From the NCBI RefSeq assembly GCF_014212055.1, contig NZ_JACJVO010000037.1, positions 1 to 45,324 of the forward strand: DNA of 45,324 bases, in the 5' to 3' direction. Source of the stretch: Cohnella zeiphila. GTDB taxonomy: Bacteria > Bacillota > Bacilli > Paenibacillales > Paenibacillaceae. The position numbers and the translations under genes were made by a program. This document shows positions 33,898 through 43,160 of this stretch, in pieces (positions within the stretch are counted from its first letter, which is position 1; every line of letters starts with the position of its first letter). Below the pieces are notes generated by a model, which was given only the letters and a program-made list of their open reading frames with translations, was not told where the DNA came from and ran no database searches.

Positions 33898-34866
33898 TTA
33901 GTCCTCCCTATCCGATAACGCAATGCTGAACTCCGTCTCCGGCGAATCGGGCGAGACCCGTAGCTGTCTGCCTTCAAGCCAATGATAGTGAACCGTCCCG
34001 GACCTGGGATCGATCTCGACGGTATACAGGGTGCCGAATTGATCGGAGAACCGTTTGGAGTGCAGAGGGGGTTCCAGAAAAACCTCCGGAGATACGTCGC
34101 CCGCCCTCTTGAAGAGATGGTCGAATCGTTCGACCGTCCCGTGTTCAACATGCCCCGACTCTTGGATGCGCTGCTGATGGTTGGTGCAGCAGAGAAGTCC
34201 GTGTTCCGCGGTCACTTGATCCGGCGAAGCGTAGACGACGCAATAGCGCCCGTCGCGGTCCAAGAGGGAGAGGTTCTGTACGAGGCGATGCGGAAGGGCG
34301 TTCAGCCGTTCCGCCGCTTCCGGAACCGTCGCGCAAGTCCTCAGAAGGTAGCGGACGATGATGGGAATGCTGAAGCCGTCCCCGACTTCGAAGCTTCCGC
34401 CGAACGTGATGGCCACGGCGAGACCGTGATGGTTCAAGCCGTCGAGATAGCCCCAGCCGCATTCGGCGGAACCGATGATCCACCCGCCGTCCGGCGTAGG
34501 CTCGTAACGGAACACGCCGCTGAAACCGTCGGTGGCAAAGTCGTAGTTCCGGATCAAGGTCGGGTAACCCGACCGGAGGGAAATCGAGTTGCTGCACCCC
34601 GAGAAGAAGGGCCGCAAATTATGCATGGCGATCATCTGAGCCTGACCGGAACGATCCGGCGATGCCGACACGAGAGCTTCGAATTCGGCGAGCAGTTCCG
34701 GCATAAACTGTCGGATCAGAAGCTTGACTTCCTCGGCCGGGACCGGATCGGCCGGACGGTAGGGCTCGAGATTCCAGTGCCGCTCGGTATGGGCAGCCCA
34801 GGCCGCGGCATTCTGTTCGAGGATCGGCAGGCGTTTGAACCAATAACGCTTCCATAACGTTTCCAT
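33898..34866 (-). CDS. C45-family autoproteolytic acyltransferase/hydrolase-like protein
   Basis: An N-terminal nucleophile hydrolase of the acyl-CoA:6-aminopenicillanate acyltransferase (C45) group. The key segment is FFSGCSNSISLRSGYPTLIRNYDF: C91 is the expected nucleophile exposed by self-cleavage after Gly90, and the RNYDF tail is characteristic. Later, GYLDGLNHHGLAVAITFGG, with LLRTCATVPEAAERL further on, fits the family core. The 322 residues are full length, with no signal peptide. Related proteins include choloylglycine hydrolases and penicillin acyltransferase; the natural substrate is unknown. AAAGGGAGTTTTCAGAG precedes the ATG. It stands alone between two terminators and does not obviously belong to either neighbouring system. 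Confidence 0.82.
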   Translation of the reverse strand: METLWKRYWFKRLPILEQNAAAWAAHTERHWNLEPYRPADPVPAEEVKLLIRQFMPELLAEFEALVSASPDRSGQAQMIAMHNLRPFFSGCSNSISLRSGYPTLIRNYDFATDGFSGVFRYEPTPDGGWIIGSAECGWGYLDGLNHHGLAVAITFGGSFEVGDGFSIPIIVRYLLRTCATVPEAAERLNALPHRLVQNLSLLDRDGRYCVVYASPDQVTAEHGLLCCTNHQQRIQESGHVEHGTVERFDHLFKRAGDVSPEVFLEPPLHSKRFSDQFGTLYTVEIDPRSGTVHYHWLEGRQLRVSPDSPETEFSIALSDRED

Positions 34867-34974
34867 CTCTGAAAACTCCCTTTCGGGTTTGGATTAAGGT
34901 TCCGATGCTTTCATCTTACCTAAAAAGCATTCGAGTCCGCCTGTTCATTTGTGCTCTCTTCGGTTGGGCCGTCC

Positions 34975-35008
34975 AATCAAAAAGCCGTCGGCCCGAGGGG
35001 CCGGCGGC
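34975..35008 (-). terminator. Intrinsic terminator after the GH76 gene
   Basis: On the minus strand AGCCGCCGGCC and GGCCGACGGCT form an 11-bp stem with one mismatch around a short CCTC loop, followed by TTTTTGATTGG. It ends the mannan locus transcript. Confidence 0.9.
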
Positions 35009-35035
35009 TGGTGCGCGGCGAGCGTATGGCGACTT

Positions 35036-38000
35036 CTATTTCCAAGCGGAGAGGAGTGATTGGGCGTCGGCATTCAATGCCGTTTTGGCTGCGGCCGACA
35101 CCAGATCGCTTAGCGCTTTATTATTAAGGTGTTTAATGAAGTCCTCCATATGCTTGACTGCCTGCTCCTTGCTTCCTTTATCCAACTGCTGCCTCGCTTG
35201 ATCGAGCGCGTTGGTCAGCTGGGGAACGAGCGGGCCGGTCAGGTCGCCTGATTCCGCGTAGCGGGAGAGGAGCCGCCCGATGTCGTCCAGGCTGGTAACG
35301 ACATGGAAGGCGAGGGTTGCCCGAACCCGATTTCCCGCGCGATCCGTCAGCTCCACGACCGCCGTCTTGTCGCCGAGATTGCCGGCCAGATCGATGGTCG
35401 TCTTGCCTCCGGAGGCCGGATAATCCTTGCCGTCCAGCGTGACGACGGCCGAGACGATCTCGGAGACGCCGTCCGTGACCTGGAAGCTTAACGGCGTGCC
35501 GTCGCCGATCGAACTGCCTTCCTTCACCGCTTTTCCGCCGGAAGCGAGCGAGAAGGAAGGGCCGTTTTTCGTCTCGATGGAGAGACCCTGGGAGACGTTG
35601 CCCGACGTGTCCACGTTCCTAAAGACGATCGTATAGTCTTCGTCAACCGCAAGTCCGCTGAGCAGGGCCGTCTGAATGCCACGATTCACAATGGCGGGCT
35701 CTCCGATTTGCTGCCCGTTCTGGAGAACGGTAATGATCGTCTTCGTGCCGTCGATATCGTAAGGCCCGTCCCAGGTCAGCCGAATCTGGTCGTCTTCCCG
35801 GATCGTCTGCACATGCTCGACCTCGCCAGGAGCCACGCTGTCCGTCGGAGGCGTCGGCGGTTCGTCCGGCTTCGTCAGAACGTCAGGATCGCCGAAGGTG
35901 AACTTGTCGAGGTTGAACAGATAGTCGCTTCCTTTGAATAGCAAGTATACGATATGCTTGCCGGTAACCGGAGTAGCGACGTCCCCGGAGAACACCTGGA
36001 ACGTCTGCCAGCCGCCGGTACCCGTAACGTTGACGGAAGAGATGAGCGGGCCGTTCAGGCTGTCCAGTCTCGCTTCGATCGTCCCGCCCTGCGTGTCGCT
36101 GGCGGCGTTCACGTACAGCTTGGCCGGGCCGGCGTCTCCGAAGTTAATGTAATTGTAGACGGCATAAGGATTGTTCGGTCCGTAAATGCCGGCCAAGTAA
36201 GTCTGTCCCCCGCCGTTCTCCGTTCCGAACTGCACGCCGGTCGAATAACTCTCGGCTTCGATTTTGCCGGAAGCGTCCTGTTCCTTGCCTTTGACGGTCG
36301 TGAAGCTGAACCAGTCGAGGTTGCACGGATAATCGCTTCCGTCCGCTCCATGGAAGATTAGGTACAGATCATGGACGCCGGCGGCTTGCGTGTCGTCGAT
36401 CGCGGCCATAATCTCGGACCAGTCGTCCCAGCCTCCTTGGGCGGGGATGTTCACCGTGCCGACGGTCGGGCCGTCCGGGCTGTCCAGCTTGAGCTCGATC
36501 GAGCCGCCCTGATTGCCGCTCGAGACGCGGACGGTGACGCCGGCCGCGCCGGTTCCGAAGTCGATTCCTTTATACGATGCGTAAGCTCCGTCATGGATGG
36601 TGTCCAGGTAACCGTTGTCGGCGTTCTTGTTCAGCCCGGAGCTATCGTCGAAGTTGCCGGCGCTCAGTCTGGCGTACGCGTCGGTCCGCGTCGGATCGCC
36701 GGCCGTAAACTTGAACCAGTTCAGGTTGAATAAGTATGGGTCGTTCGTTTTGTTGAAAAGAAGGTAGACATCGTGCTTCCCGGTAACGGTGACCGGCTGC
36801 CCTTGATCGTCCGACAAAGCGGCGGGGAAGTCCGCATTGTTGTTCCAGCCGCCCGTTCCCGTCACGTCGACGGTGCCGACCTTGGGGCCGTCCGGAGAAT
36901 CGAGACGAATCTCGATCTGTCCGCCGCCCGTGCCGCTGGCCGCCCTGGCGATAAAGCCCGCCGCGCCCGTCGTTCCGAAATCTACATTCTTATAGGCGGC
37001 GTAGAAGCCGGATTGGATGCCGCTGAGCTGCATCGTTCCTTCCGGACTGCCTTCCAGAAGGAAGCCGGTGCCCGTGTTGAAGCTTTCGGCCTCGACTTTG
37101 GAATACGGATCCTTGTCGGCGACATGGAGCTCGGCCGTCTGCGGCTTGATCACGTTCAGCGCCTCGACGGCGCCGGACGCTCCCCAGGAGTCGAACGTGC
37201 CGGCCAGCAGCTGACCGGCCCAGTTGCCGTCTGCCAGATTGCTCGAGCCGCGATTGCTCCAGGCCGTCTCCGTATTGAAGGCGAGCCAGTCGTTCAGCTC
37301 GGTTCCGAACGCTTGGTAGGCGCCGCCGGTTTCGTCAACGGCCTTCTGGAGATAAGCGAGGTTGCGCATCAGAATCGTTTTGCCGCCCTTCAAGTCGCCG
37401 TTGGGGCCTTCGAAGCGCAGCAGGCCGCTAGCGTCGACCAGATGGCTCTTGGTGAACTCGGCCGCCTTCACGGCGTCATCCAGATAGACGCTGTTGCCGG
37501 TGACTTGGTACAGCCCGACAGCCGCGCCGATGAACGTGCCCTGATTGTAATGAGTGGCATCCGGAACGGCGCCGTTCTTCACTTCGATGCGGTCGAACAC
37601 TTTCCCGTTGCCGTCGGTCAGCATCGTCTTGCCCCAGCGGAAAATCTTGGCCGCCGCATCCAGGTAGTGCTCGTCCTTCGTGTCGTTATAGAGGAAAATC
37701 GCCGCTTCCGCCGCCGGGAAATTGATGCAGGCGTTCTTCGTCGAATGGTCGCTGTTCATCCACCAGATGCCGCCGTTCGCAAAGTCGTCGCTCCACTGCG
37801 TATCGTACACGAAGTCGAAGTAGTATTTCGCCTTGTCCAGGTAGCGCTGCTCCTTGGTGATAGCGTAAGCTCTTGCGCTTGCCATGGCCCACCACATGAT
37901 GTCGTCGTTGAAGTGATTGTTGGTCCAATCCTCGCCGTATTTGGCCACCGTGCCGTCGAAGACGTCGTCGATCTGCGTTCGCAAGGAAGCCTTCAAGCTC

Positions 38001-38278
38001 GGGTCGGACGTGTTCAAGTACGCGTCCATCACCGTCTCCCAGAGCTCCGCCTCGACCCAGAAGCCCTGATAGCTGTTGCCGTGGCCGGAATTCGCCCAGA
38101 AGTACTTGGCGCTGCTGTCCCAGAATGCGGAATTGAACGCCTTTATCGCCGTATCCGCATCGGAAGACGTGAAGGCGGACGCCTGGGCCGGGCCGATGAC
38201 GGACAGGGGAGAGCAGGCCAAGGCGACCGCGACCGTCCAGGTTCCCCACCTGGCCGGCTTCGAGCTGAGCAGTTTCAT
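35036..38278 (-). CDS. Secreted multimodular GH76 alpha-1,6-mannanase with CBM6 modules
   Basis: A 1080-residue extracellular enzyme that should cleave alpha-1,6-linked mannan. The signal peptide ends near GPAQASA (residue ~34). The GH76 barrel runs to about 375; the paired aspartates D125-D126 in FNDDIMWWAMASARAY are the expected catalytic pair. Three CBM6-like modules follow at about 393-520 (KVEAESFNTGTGF), 529-655 and 670-795 (KIEAESYSTGVQFG). After them come a fibronectin III-like domain (810-900), an Ig-like domain and a C-terminal FIMAH-like helical module (HMEDFIKHLNNKAL). An upstream extension of 16 codons is open, but ATG 38278 has GGAGGGAATGTA. No SLH or sortase anchor is seen. It is the last gene of the mannan unit. 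Confidence 0.92.
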   Translation of the reverse strand: MKLLSSKPARWGTWTVAVALACSPLSVIGPAQASAFTSSDADTAIKAFNSAFWDSSAKYFWANSGHGNSYQGFWVEAELWETVMDAYLNTSDPSLKASLRTQIDDVFDGTVAKYGEDWTNNHFNDDIMWWAMASARAYAITKEQRYLDKAKYYFDFVYDTQWSDDFANGGIWWMNSDHSTKNACINFPAAEAAIFLYNDTKDEHYLDAAAKIFRWGKTMLTDGNGKVFDRIEVKNGAVPDATHYNQGTFIGAAVGLYQVTGNSVYLDDAVKAAEFTKSHLVDASGLLRFEGPNGDLKGGKTILMRNLAYLQKAVDETGGAYQAFGTELNDWLAFNTETAWSNRGSSNLADGNWAGQLLAGTFDSWGASGAVEALNVIKPQTAELHVADKDPYSKVEAESFNTGTGFLLEGSPEGTMQLSGIQSGFYAAYKNVDFGTTGAAGFIARAASGTGGGQIEIRLDSPDGPKVGTVDVTGTGGWNNNADFPAALSDDQGQPVTVTGKHDVYLLFNKTNDPYLFNLNWFKFTAGDPTRTDAYARLSAGNFDDSSGLNKNADNGYLDTIHDGAYASYKGIDFGTGAAGVTVRVSSGNQGGSIELKLDSPDGPTVGTVNIPAQGGWDDWSEIMAAIDDTQAAGVHDLYLIFHGADGSDYPCNLDWFSFTTVKGKEQDASGKIEAESYSTGVQFGTENGGGQTYLAGIYGPNNPYAVYNYINFGDAGPAKLYVNAASDTQGGTIEARLDSLNGPLISSVNVTGTGGWQTFQVFSGDVATPVTGKHIVYLLFKGSDYLFNLDKFTFGDPDVLTKPDEPPTPPTDSVAPGEVEHVQTIREDDQIRLTWDGPYDIDGTKTIITVLQNGQQIGEPAIVNRGIQTALLSGLAVDEDYTIVFRNVDTSGNVSQGLSIETKNGPSFSLASGGKAVKEGSSIGDGTPLSFQVTDGVSEIVSAVVTLDGKDYPASGGKTTIDLAGNLGDKTAVVELTDRAGNRVRATLAFHVVTSLDDIGRLLSRYAESGDLTGPLVPQLTNALDQARQQLDKGSKEQAVKHMEDFIKHLNNKALSDLVSAAAKTALNADAQSLLSAWK

Positions 38279-38315
38279 TACATTCCCTCCATTATAATGA
38301 AATTGGGCGGAAGAC

Positions 38316-38346
38316 GAAGCCGACATACAGCATTTCCGTCGGCTTC
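38316..38346 (-). terminator. Hairpin between binding-protein and GH76 genes
   Basis: GAAGCCGAC and GTCGGCTTC pair around a 13-base loop, without a clear T-run on the minus strand. It probably acts as a processing or stabilising hairpin that protects the binding-protein mRNA rather than a strong terminator. Confidence 0.55.
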
Positions 38347-38363
38347 GCGCCCGCGCGAATTTG

Positions 38364-39743
38364 TTACCCGCCGATCACTTTGTTGATCTTGTCCGCCATG
38401 CCGTTCAGGTCGCTGATCGGCGCTTTGCCCGCCAGCACGTTTTTCCACGTCGCGTCGATGAACGGATTCGCCTTGCCGGACCAGGCCGGAAGGAAGCGAA
38501 CAGGTTGAATATTCGGGGAATTCAGAATATGGTCGATCGTTTCGCCCACTTCCGGGTGGCCAGCGGTCTTGAGCGCGTCGAAGTAAGCCGAAGCGGAAGC
38601 CTTGTAGGCGGCCGGCGCGACCGGCGTTTGCGGCAGCACTTGTTCGTACATGGTCGAGTCGAGGTATTTGAGCACTTTCCACACGGCATCCGGATTTTTA
38701 ATGGAGGCCGGGCTGGTCCAGCCGACGGCGTCGTTAATTTCCGTCTGCGACGACACGACCGGCATCGGGGCGAAGCCCCATTGCAAATCCTTGGGAGCCG
38801 TGCGAATCAGATCGTCCGCAACCCATTGGCCTTGGTACGTCATCGCCACTTTGCCTTCCTTGAACGAGCTCATGATGTTGGTCAAATCAAAGGTAGGAGC
38901 GTTCATGTAACCGTTTGCAATGGCGTCTTTATATTTCTCGGCGCCCTCGATAAACTGGGGGCTGATCTCCACCTTGGTCGGATTGATGATGTCGTTCGCG
39001 AACGGAGCGCCGCCCGCCGATACGGCGTAGAGAGAAGTGATGAACGGATCCGGAGCGGCGTAATAGCCGTATTGCTGAACCCCGCCTTGCTTGCCGGACA
39101 GCTTCTGCATATCCGCGAAAAATTCGTCGTACGTCCAGCCGATCTTCGGCTCCGTCAAGCCGGCGTCCTGGAACAATTTCTTGTTATAGAAGATGCCGTA
39201 CGTATTCAGGAGTCCGGGCAATCCGAGCAGCTTGCCGTCCAGATACCAGCTGTCGACGGTGCCTTTGTAGAAACCGCCTAAGAACTCCGAATCGTTCGTC
39301 GCGTGGGACGTCCAATCGTATAATAACCCTTGGGAACCATTGCTGATGAGCATGTCGTTGCCTGACTGAAAGATATCGGGCGCTTGTTTGGCGGCCAGCA
39401 TGCCGTTCAGCTTGACGCCGTAATTATCCAGCGGGGTCGGAATGAGCTTGACCGTTATGTCCGGATTTTCCTGCTCGAAATTTTTCATGGCGGCCATGAT
39501 CTTGTCGTTCATCTCCGCGGATTCCCACGTCATCAGCGTCACTTCGACCTTCTTGCCGCCGCCGGAAGACGACGCGGGCTGCGAAGCCGAAGCCGTTCCG
39601 GACGATGCCGGAGAAGACTCGCCCGCCGATCCGGAAGCCGAGCCGCCATTCGAATTGCCGCCGTTGCCGCATCCCGCCAACAAACCGGCCGCCATCATGC
39701 CGGCCGCCATTCCCGATACCCATTTCCGAGTTGCCTTGTCCAT
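38364..39743 (-). CDS. Sugar-binding lipoprotein of the mannan-locus ABC importer
   Basis: A family 1 extracellular solute-binding protein of 459 residues. The lipoprotein signal ends at LLAGC near residue 24 and is followed by a Gly/Ser/Ala linker. The mature part has KVEVTLMTWESAEMNDKI and FEQENPDITVKLIPT, the typical start of maltose/oligosaccharide-binding proteins. The open frame extends 12 codons further, but ATG 39743 is preceded by GCGGGAGGTCTTACA. It sits between two permease genes (upstream) and GH76 (downstream), so it should bind manno-oligosaccharides released by GH76, which is inference. A cre-like site lies 80 bp upstream. Confidence 0.92.
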   Translation of the reverse strand: MDKATRKWVSGMAAGMMAAGLLAGCGNGGNSNGGSASGSAGESSPASSGTASASQPASSSGGGKKVEVTLMTWESAEMNDKIMAAMKNFEQENPDITVKLIPTPLDNYGVKLNGMLAAKQAPDIFQSGNDMLISNGSQGLLYDWTSHATNDSEFLGGFYKGTVDSWYLDGKLLGLPGLLNTYGIFYNKKLFQDAGLTEPKIGWTYDEFFADMQKLSGKQGGVQQYGYYAAPDPFITSLYAVSAGGAPFANDIINPTKVEISPQFIEGAEKYKDAIANGYMNAPTFDLTNIMSSFKEGKVAMTYQGQWVADDLIRTAPKDLQWGFAPMPVVSSQTEINDAVGWTSPASIKNPDAVWKVLKYLDSTMYEQVLPQTPVAPAAYKASASAYFDALKTAGHPEVGETIDHILNSPNIQPVRFLPAWSGKANPFIDATWKNVLAGKAPISDLNGMADKINKVIGG

Positions 39744-39822
39744 TGTAAGACCTCCCGCATTTCGAATTTGGTTCTTCAATCAAGCGAATCGTTGCGAATT
39801 GCGATTTGCCTACTTGTACATT

Positions 39823-39836
39823 TGAAAGCGCTACCA
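39823..39836. promoter_or_regulatory. cre-like site upstream of the binding-protein gene
   Basis: TGAAAGCGCTACCA agrees with the catabolite-responsive element TGWAANCGNTNWCA at all but one position. It lies in the 132-bp gap between permease and binding-protein genes, so it could mark an internal promoter under CcpA or local control. No convincing -35/-10 pair was found beside it. Confidence 0.5.
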
Positions 39837-39875
39837 CCACCTTTGCGAAGTTGCCGCCGAGCGCGGACGCGGGCG

Positions 39876-40745
39876 CTATTTCAAGGAAGCGGAGTTCACC
39901 GAGCCGAGACCTTGCATGAAGAATTTCTGGCCGAAAAAGAAGAGGATCAGCATCGGCAGAATATAGATCAGATCCGCGGCCATGAATAGGTTCCAGGCGG
40001 TGGCGTACGTGCCCTTGTAGGAAGCCATGGCGAGGGCCAGCGTCCATTTCTTCTGGTCGACGATGTAGATCAGCGGCTCCAGGTATTGGTTCCACGAGCC
40101 TTGGAAGGCGAAGATGACCATCGTGACGATAACCGGCGCCGCCATGGGGGCCAGCACCTTGGTCAGCACGTACAAATCCGAAGCCCCGTCGATCTTGGCC
40201 GCTTCGTCGAAGGAGACGGAGATCGTTTTCAAATATTGCACGAACAGAAAGGAGAATGTCGCGTTGCCGAAGAAAGCGGGAATGATGATCGGCAGCCAAG
40301 TATTATACCATCCGAGGCTCGAGTAAAGATGGAACAGCGGAATCATGCCGACGAACCCGGGCAGCATGAGGCTTCCGACGAAGAAGGAGAACCACAGCTT
40401 CCGGCCCGGAAAATTCAGTCTGGCAAGACCGTAGCCGACGAATACGGAGCTGACGACCTGGCCGATTACGGTTAGTACGGCGATGAACAAGGAGTTGCCG
40501 AACGTCTGCCAGAAATGGATTTCTCTCGTTCCCGTCACGAAGTTGGACCAGTGCAGTTCTTTGGGGAACCATTGCGGGGGAAGCCGGAACACTTCATTGT
40601 CGCTCTTCAGCGCGATCGTCACCATCCACAGCAGCGGAAACAGCATGGCGACGGCTCCTACGCACAGCACGAGGAAACGAATGGCTTTGAGCGCAGGGGA
40701 ACCGCCTCGGCGGGATCCGGCTGCCACTCCCGGTTGGGCATTCAT
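39876..40745 (-). CDS. Sugar ABC transporter permease, MalG type
   Basis: Membrane subunit of the mannan-locus importer, 289 residues with six predicted helices. The EAA loop reads FDEAAKIDGASDLYVLTKVL. The N-terminal ALKAIRFLVLCVGAVAMLFPLLW and C-terminal ILFFFGQKFFMQGLGSVNSA are typical of CUT1 permeases. ATG follows AAAGAGGTGAAGGACCG. It lies 38 bp after the first permease gene. Confidence 0.92.
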   Translation of the reverse strand: MNAQPGVAAGSRRGGSPALKAIRFLVLCVGAVAMLFPLLWMVTIALKSDNEVFRLPPQWFPKELHWSNFVTGTREIHFWQTFGNSLFIAVLTVIGQVVSSVFVGYGLARLNFPGRKLWFSFFVGSLMLPGFVGMIPLFHLYSSLGWYNTWLPIIIPAFFGNATFSFLFVQYLKTISVSFDEAAKIDGASDLYVLTKVLAPMAAPVIVTMVIFAFQGSWNQYLEPLIYIVDQKKWTLALAMASYKGTYATAWNLFMAADLIYILPMLILFFFGQKFFMQGLGSVNSASLK

Positions 40746-40783
40746 CGGTCCTTCACCTCTTTTTGCATAAGTGGATATCTGTT

Positions 40784-41686
40784 TTATCTGGAATCGCTCT
40801 CATAATAAACGAACCGGTTGGAGTAGCGGTAAGTCAGCAGCGTGAAGATCATGATGATGACGAACAGCACCCATACCTCGGCGATCGAGTAGCCGAACAT
40901 TTTGTTGTTGAAGGCGTCCTGGTAGATTTTGAAGTTCAGCAGGGAGGTGGAGAAGTTCGGCCCGCCGGCCGTCAGCACCTGCACCTGGTTGAACGCCTGG
41001 AACGCGCCGATTATGCCGAGAATGAGCTGCAGAAACAGGATGGGGGTGATCATGGGAATGGTGATGTTGAGCGAAACCTTCCACCTGGGGGCTCCGTCGA
41101 CCTCGGCGGCCTCGTACAGCTCCTGGGGGACCGATTGCAGGCCGCTCAGAAAGATGATCATGCCCGATCCGACTTGCCAGAGGCCGATGAGCACGATGGA
41201 GAAAAGGGCGGTTCGCGAGCTCGTCAGCCAGGTTCCCTCGGGCAAGCCCAGCGCTCGAAGCAGGGAATTGGCGAGCCCGTACTGCGGCTGGTAGATGAAC
41301 AGCCACAGGGTAAGGGTGGCGATCGAAGGGACCACCGTCGGCAAATAGTAGATCGTGCGGAACCACTTGATGCCCGGCAGGCCCCGGTTCAGCAGCATGG
41401 CCAGGCACAGGCCGATGATCAGGGACAGCGGGACGCTCATGAGGACGTAATAGAATGTCGCCCGGATGGACGGCCAGAACGCCGGATCCACGTTGAAGAT
41501 GTAGTCGAAGTTGTCGAGCCCGACGAACTTGGGCTTGTCGTAGCCGCTCCATTCCGTGAGCGAATAATAGATCGAGGAAAGCAGCGGATAGGCGACGAAC
41601 ACGCTAAAGCCGATAATCGAAGGCAGAATGAATAAGTAACCGTTTCTCCATTCCCGTAACTTGCGTTTGGTCATCGCGGACTTCAT
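40784..41686 (-). CDS. Sugar ABC transporter permease, MalF type
   Basis: First membrane subunit of the same importer, 300 residues. It has the N-terminal GYLFILPSIIGFSVFVAYPL, the WSGYDKPKFVGLDNF extracellular loop and the EAA loop LYEAAEVDGAPRWKVSLNIT. ATG 41686 has GAAGGAGGAGTC upstream; an in-frame ATG four codons later is possible. No ATPase gene is present in the locus, so a shared MsmX/UgpC-type ATPase is expected elsewhere. Confidence 0.92.
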   Translation of the reverse strand: MKSAMTKRKLREWRNGYLFILPSIIGFSVFVAYPLLSSIYYSLTEWSGYDKPKFVGLDNFDYIFNVDPAFWPSIRATFYYVLMSVPLSLIIGLCLAMLLNRGLPGIKWFRTIYYLPTVVPSIATLTLWLFIYQPQYGLANSLLRALGLPEGTWLTSSRTALFSIVLIGLWQVGSGMIIFLSGLQSVPQELYEAAEVDGAPRWKVSLNITIPMITPILFLQLILGIIGAFQAFNQVQVLTAGGPNFSTSLLNFKIYQDAFNNKMFGYSIAEVWVLFVIIMIFTLLTYRYSNRFVYYESDSR

Positions 41687-41718
41687 GGCTTCAAGACTCC
41701 TCCTTCGCTACAGCGTAT

Positions 41719-43011
41719 CTAACGACTTTGAACCCGAATGCCGCAGCAATCCATCGCCAGCTCGCAGAACATCATGTTAGCCCAGGAAAACCAGGAGCGG
41801 GTGTACCGTGACGGATTCTCCGCCAGAAAGCCTTCGTGCATCATCTCCGTGCCGTCGTCGGTGTCGGCCATCAGAGCGAGCAGCCGCCTCTTCTCGTCCG
41901 GATCCTCGGAGGTGAGTCCCTGCATGGCGAGCGCGATGTGCCAGATGTACCGGTCCGGCGTATGGGGACTGCCGATTCCGCTGGCGGCCGAGCCTTCGTA
42001 ATAGTAAGGATTGGCGGAGCTGAGCACGAAACGCCGGGTGTTCCGGTAGACCGGATCGTCCGCCTTCGCATATCCAAGGTAAGGGATCGACAGAAGGCTC
42101 GGGACGTTGGCGTCGTCCATCAGCAGATGGTTGCCCATTCCGTCGGTCTCGTAAGCATAAATGCGGCCGAACTCGGGATGGTCGACGACGCCGTGCTTTT
42201 CGATGCCGGACCGGATCTCTCCGGCCAGCGCCAGCGCTTCTTCCGCCAGCGTCTCATCGGTCCATACCTCGCGGGAGATCTCGGCCAAGTACTCCAGCAC
42301 GACCGCCGCGAACATATTGGCCGGAATCAGGTAGCCGTACCGGCAGGCGTCGTCGCTCGGGCGGAAGCCCGACCAGGTCATGCCCGTGAAGGCGACCTCC
42401 GCCCCTTTGCCCTCCCGGGGGAGCGTATCGCTCGGCGGGCAATCGAAGCGTTCGAACGTGTAAGGGGACAGCGTCTCGTGATGCTGTTCGACCTTCCAAG
42501 TATCCAGGACGATCTTGGCGGCGGATCGGAACGCGGCGTCGAATTGCGACGTCCGGCCGGTGTTCTTCCATAGCAGGTAGGCGAGCTGCAGGGGATAGCA
42601 CAAGGAGTCGATCTCGTACTTGCGTTCCCACAGCCAGGGGGTCATCCGCGTGCGGTCGTTCTGGTGCCCGTTGCCGCTCGGAGCGTCGTTGAAAGCGTTG
42701 GCATAAGGGTCCAGAACCATAAAAGCGGCTTGCCGGCGGACGAGTCCTTCGATCAGCTCCGCGAGCCGTTCGTCCTGCCGGGCCGGCACGAGGAAAGGAC
42801 GGATCTGCGCCGCCGAATCCCGCAGCCACATGGCCGGAATATCTCCCGTGATGACGTAGGTCGTTCCGTCCGGATGCCGGCGAACCGTCGTACTTAGCGT
42901 ATTCTCCAGCATGCTTCGGAACATGCGGGACAGCTTGGGGTTCTCTCCCGTTCGTTCGGCAACCGCCCGGATCAAATCGTTCAGGGCGGCGAATGAATCC
43001 ACTGTGTTCAT
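41719..43011 (-). CDS. GH125 exo-alpha-1,6-mannosidase
   Basis: A 430-residue metal-independent glycosidase of family 125 (formerly DUF1237), known to remove alpha-1,6-linked mannose from the non-reducing end. Motifs seen are YVITGDIPAMWLRDSAAQIR, YANAFNDAPSGNGHQNDRT, ERKYEIDSLCYPLQLAYLLW and FTGMTWSGFRPSDDACRYGY. There is no signal peptide, so it acts in the cytoplasm after uptake. AAAGGAGCATCTCTTCC precedes the ATG. It is the first gene of the transcript that continues through permeases, binding protein and secreted GH76, giving a complete outside-to-inside route for alpha-1,6-mannan. Confidence 0.95.
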   Translation of the reverse strand: MNTVDSFAALNDLIRAVAERTGENPKLSRMFRSMLENTLSTTVRRHPDGTTYVITGDIPAMWLRDSAAQIRPFLVPARQDERLAELIEGLVRRQAAFMVLDPYANAFNDAPSGNGHQNDRTRMTPWLWERKYEIDSLCYPLQLAYLLWKNTGRTSQFDAAFRSAAKIVLDTWKVEQHHETLSPYTFERFDCPPSDTLPREGKGAEVAFTGMTWSGFRPSDDACRYGYLIPANMFAAVVLEYLAEISREVWTDETLAEEALALAGEIRSGIEKHGVVDHPEFGRIYAYETDGMGNHLLMDDANVPSLLSIPYLGYAKADDPVYRNTRRFVLSSANPYYYEGSAASGIGSPHTPDRYIWHIALAMQGLTSEDPDEKRRLLALMADTDDGTEMMHEGFLAENPSRYTRSWFSWANMMFCELAMDCCGIRVQSR

Positions 43012-43073
43012 GGAAGAGATGCTCCTTTCCAGTTATCCCTCGATGTGTGGCAATAGGCTTCGGATGATCTCCA

Positions 43074-43121
43074 TAAAAGCGTTTACACCTCCAATATAAT
43101 GTCATAACAATTAGATGTCAA
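43074..43121 (-). promoter_or_regulatory. Promoter with cre-like site for the mannan operon
   Basis: On the minus strand TTGACA (43121-43116), 17 bp and TATATT (43098-43093) form a near-perfect vegetative promoter. The cre-like TGTAAACGCTTTTA (43087-43074) covers the transcription start, the usual position for CcpA repression. ATGTCA occurs twice inside the promoter on the plus strand (43099-43104, 43115-43120) and could be half-sites of the regulator at 43229. Confidence 0.75.
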
Positions 43122-43160
43122 TATATTAAATTTATTAAATGCTATGTTGGCATACCATCC

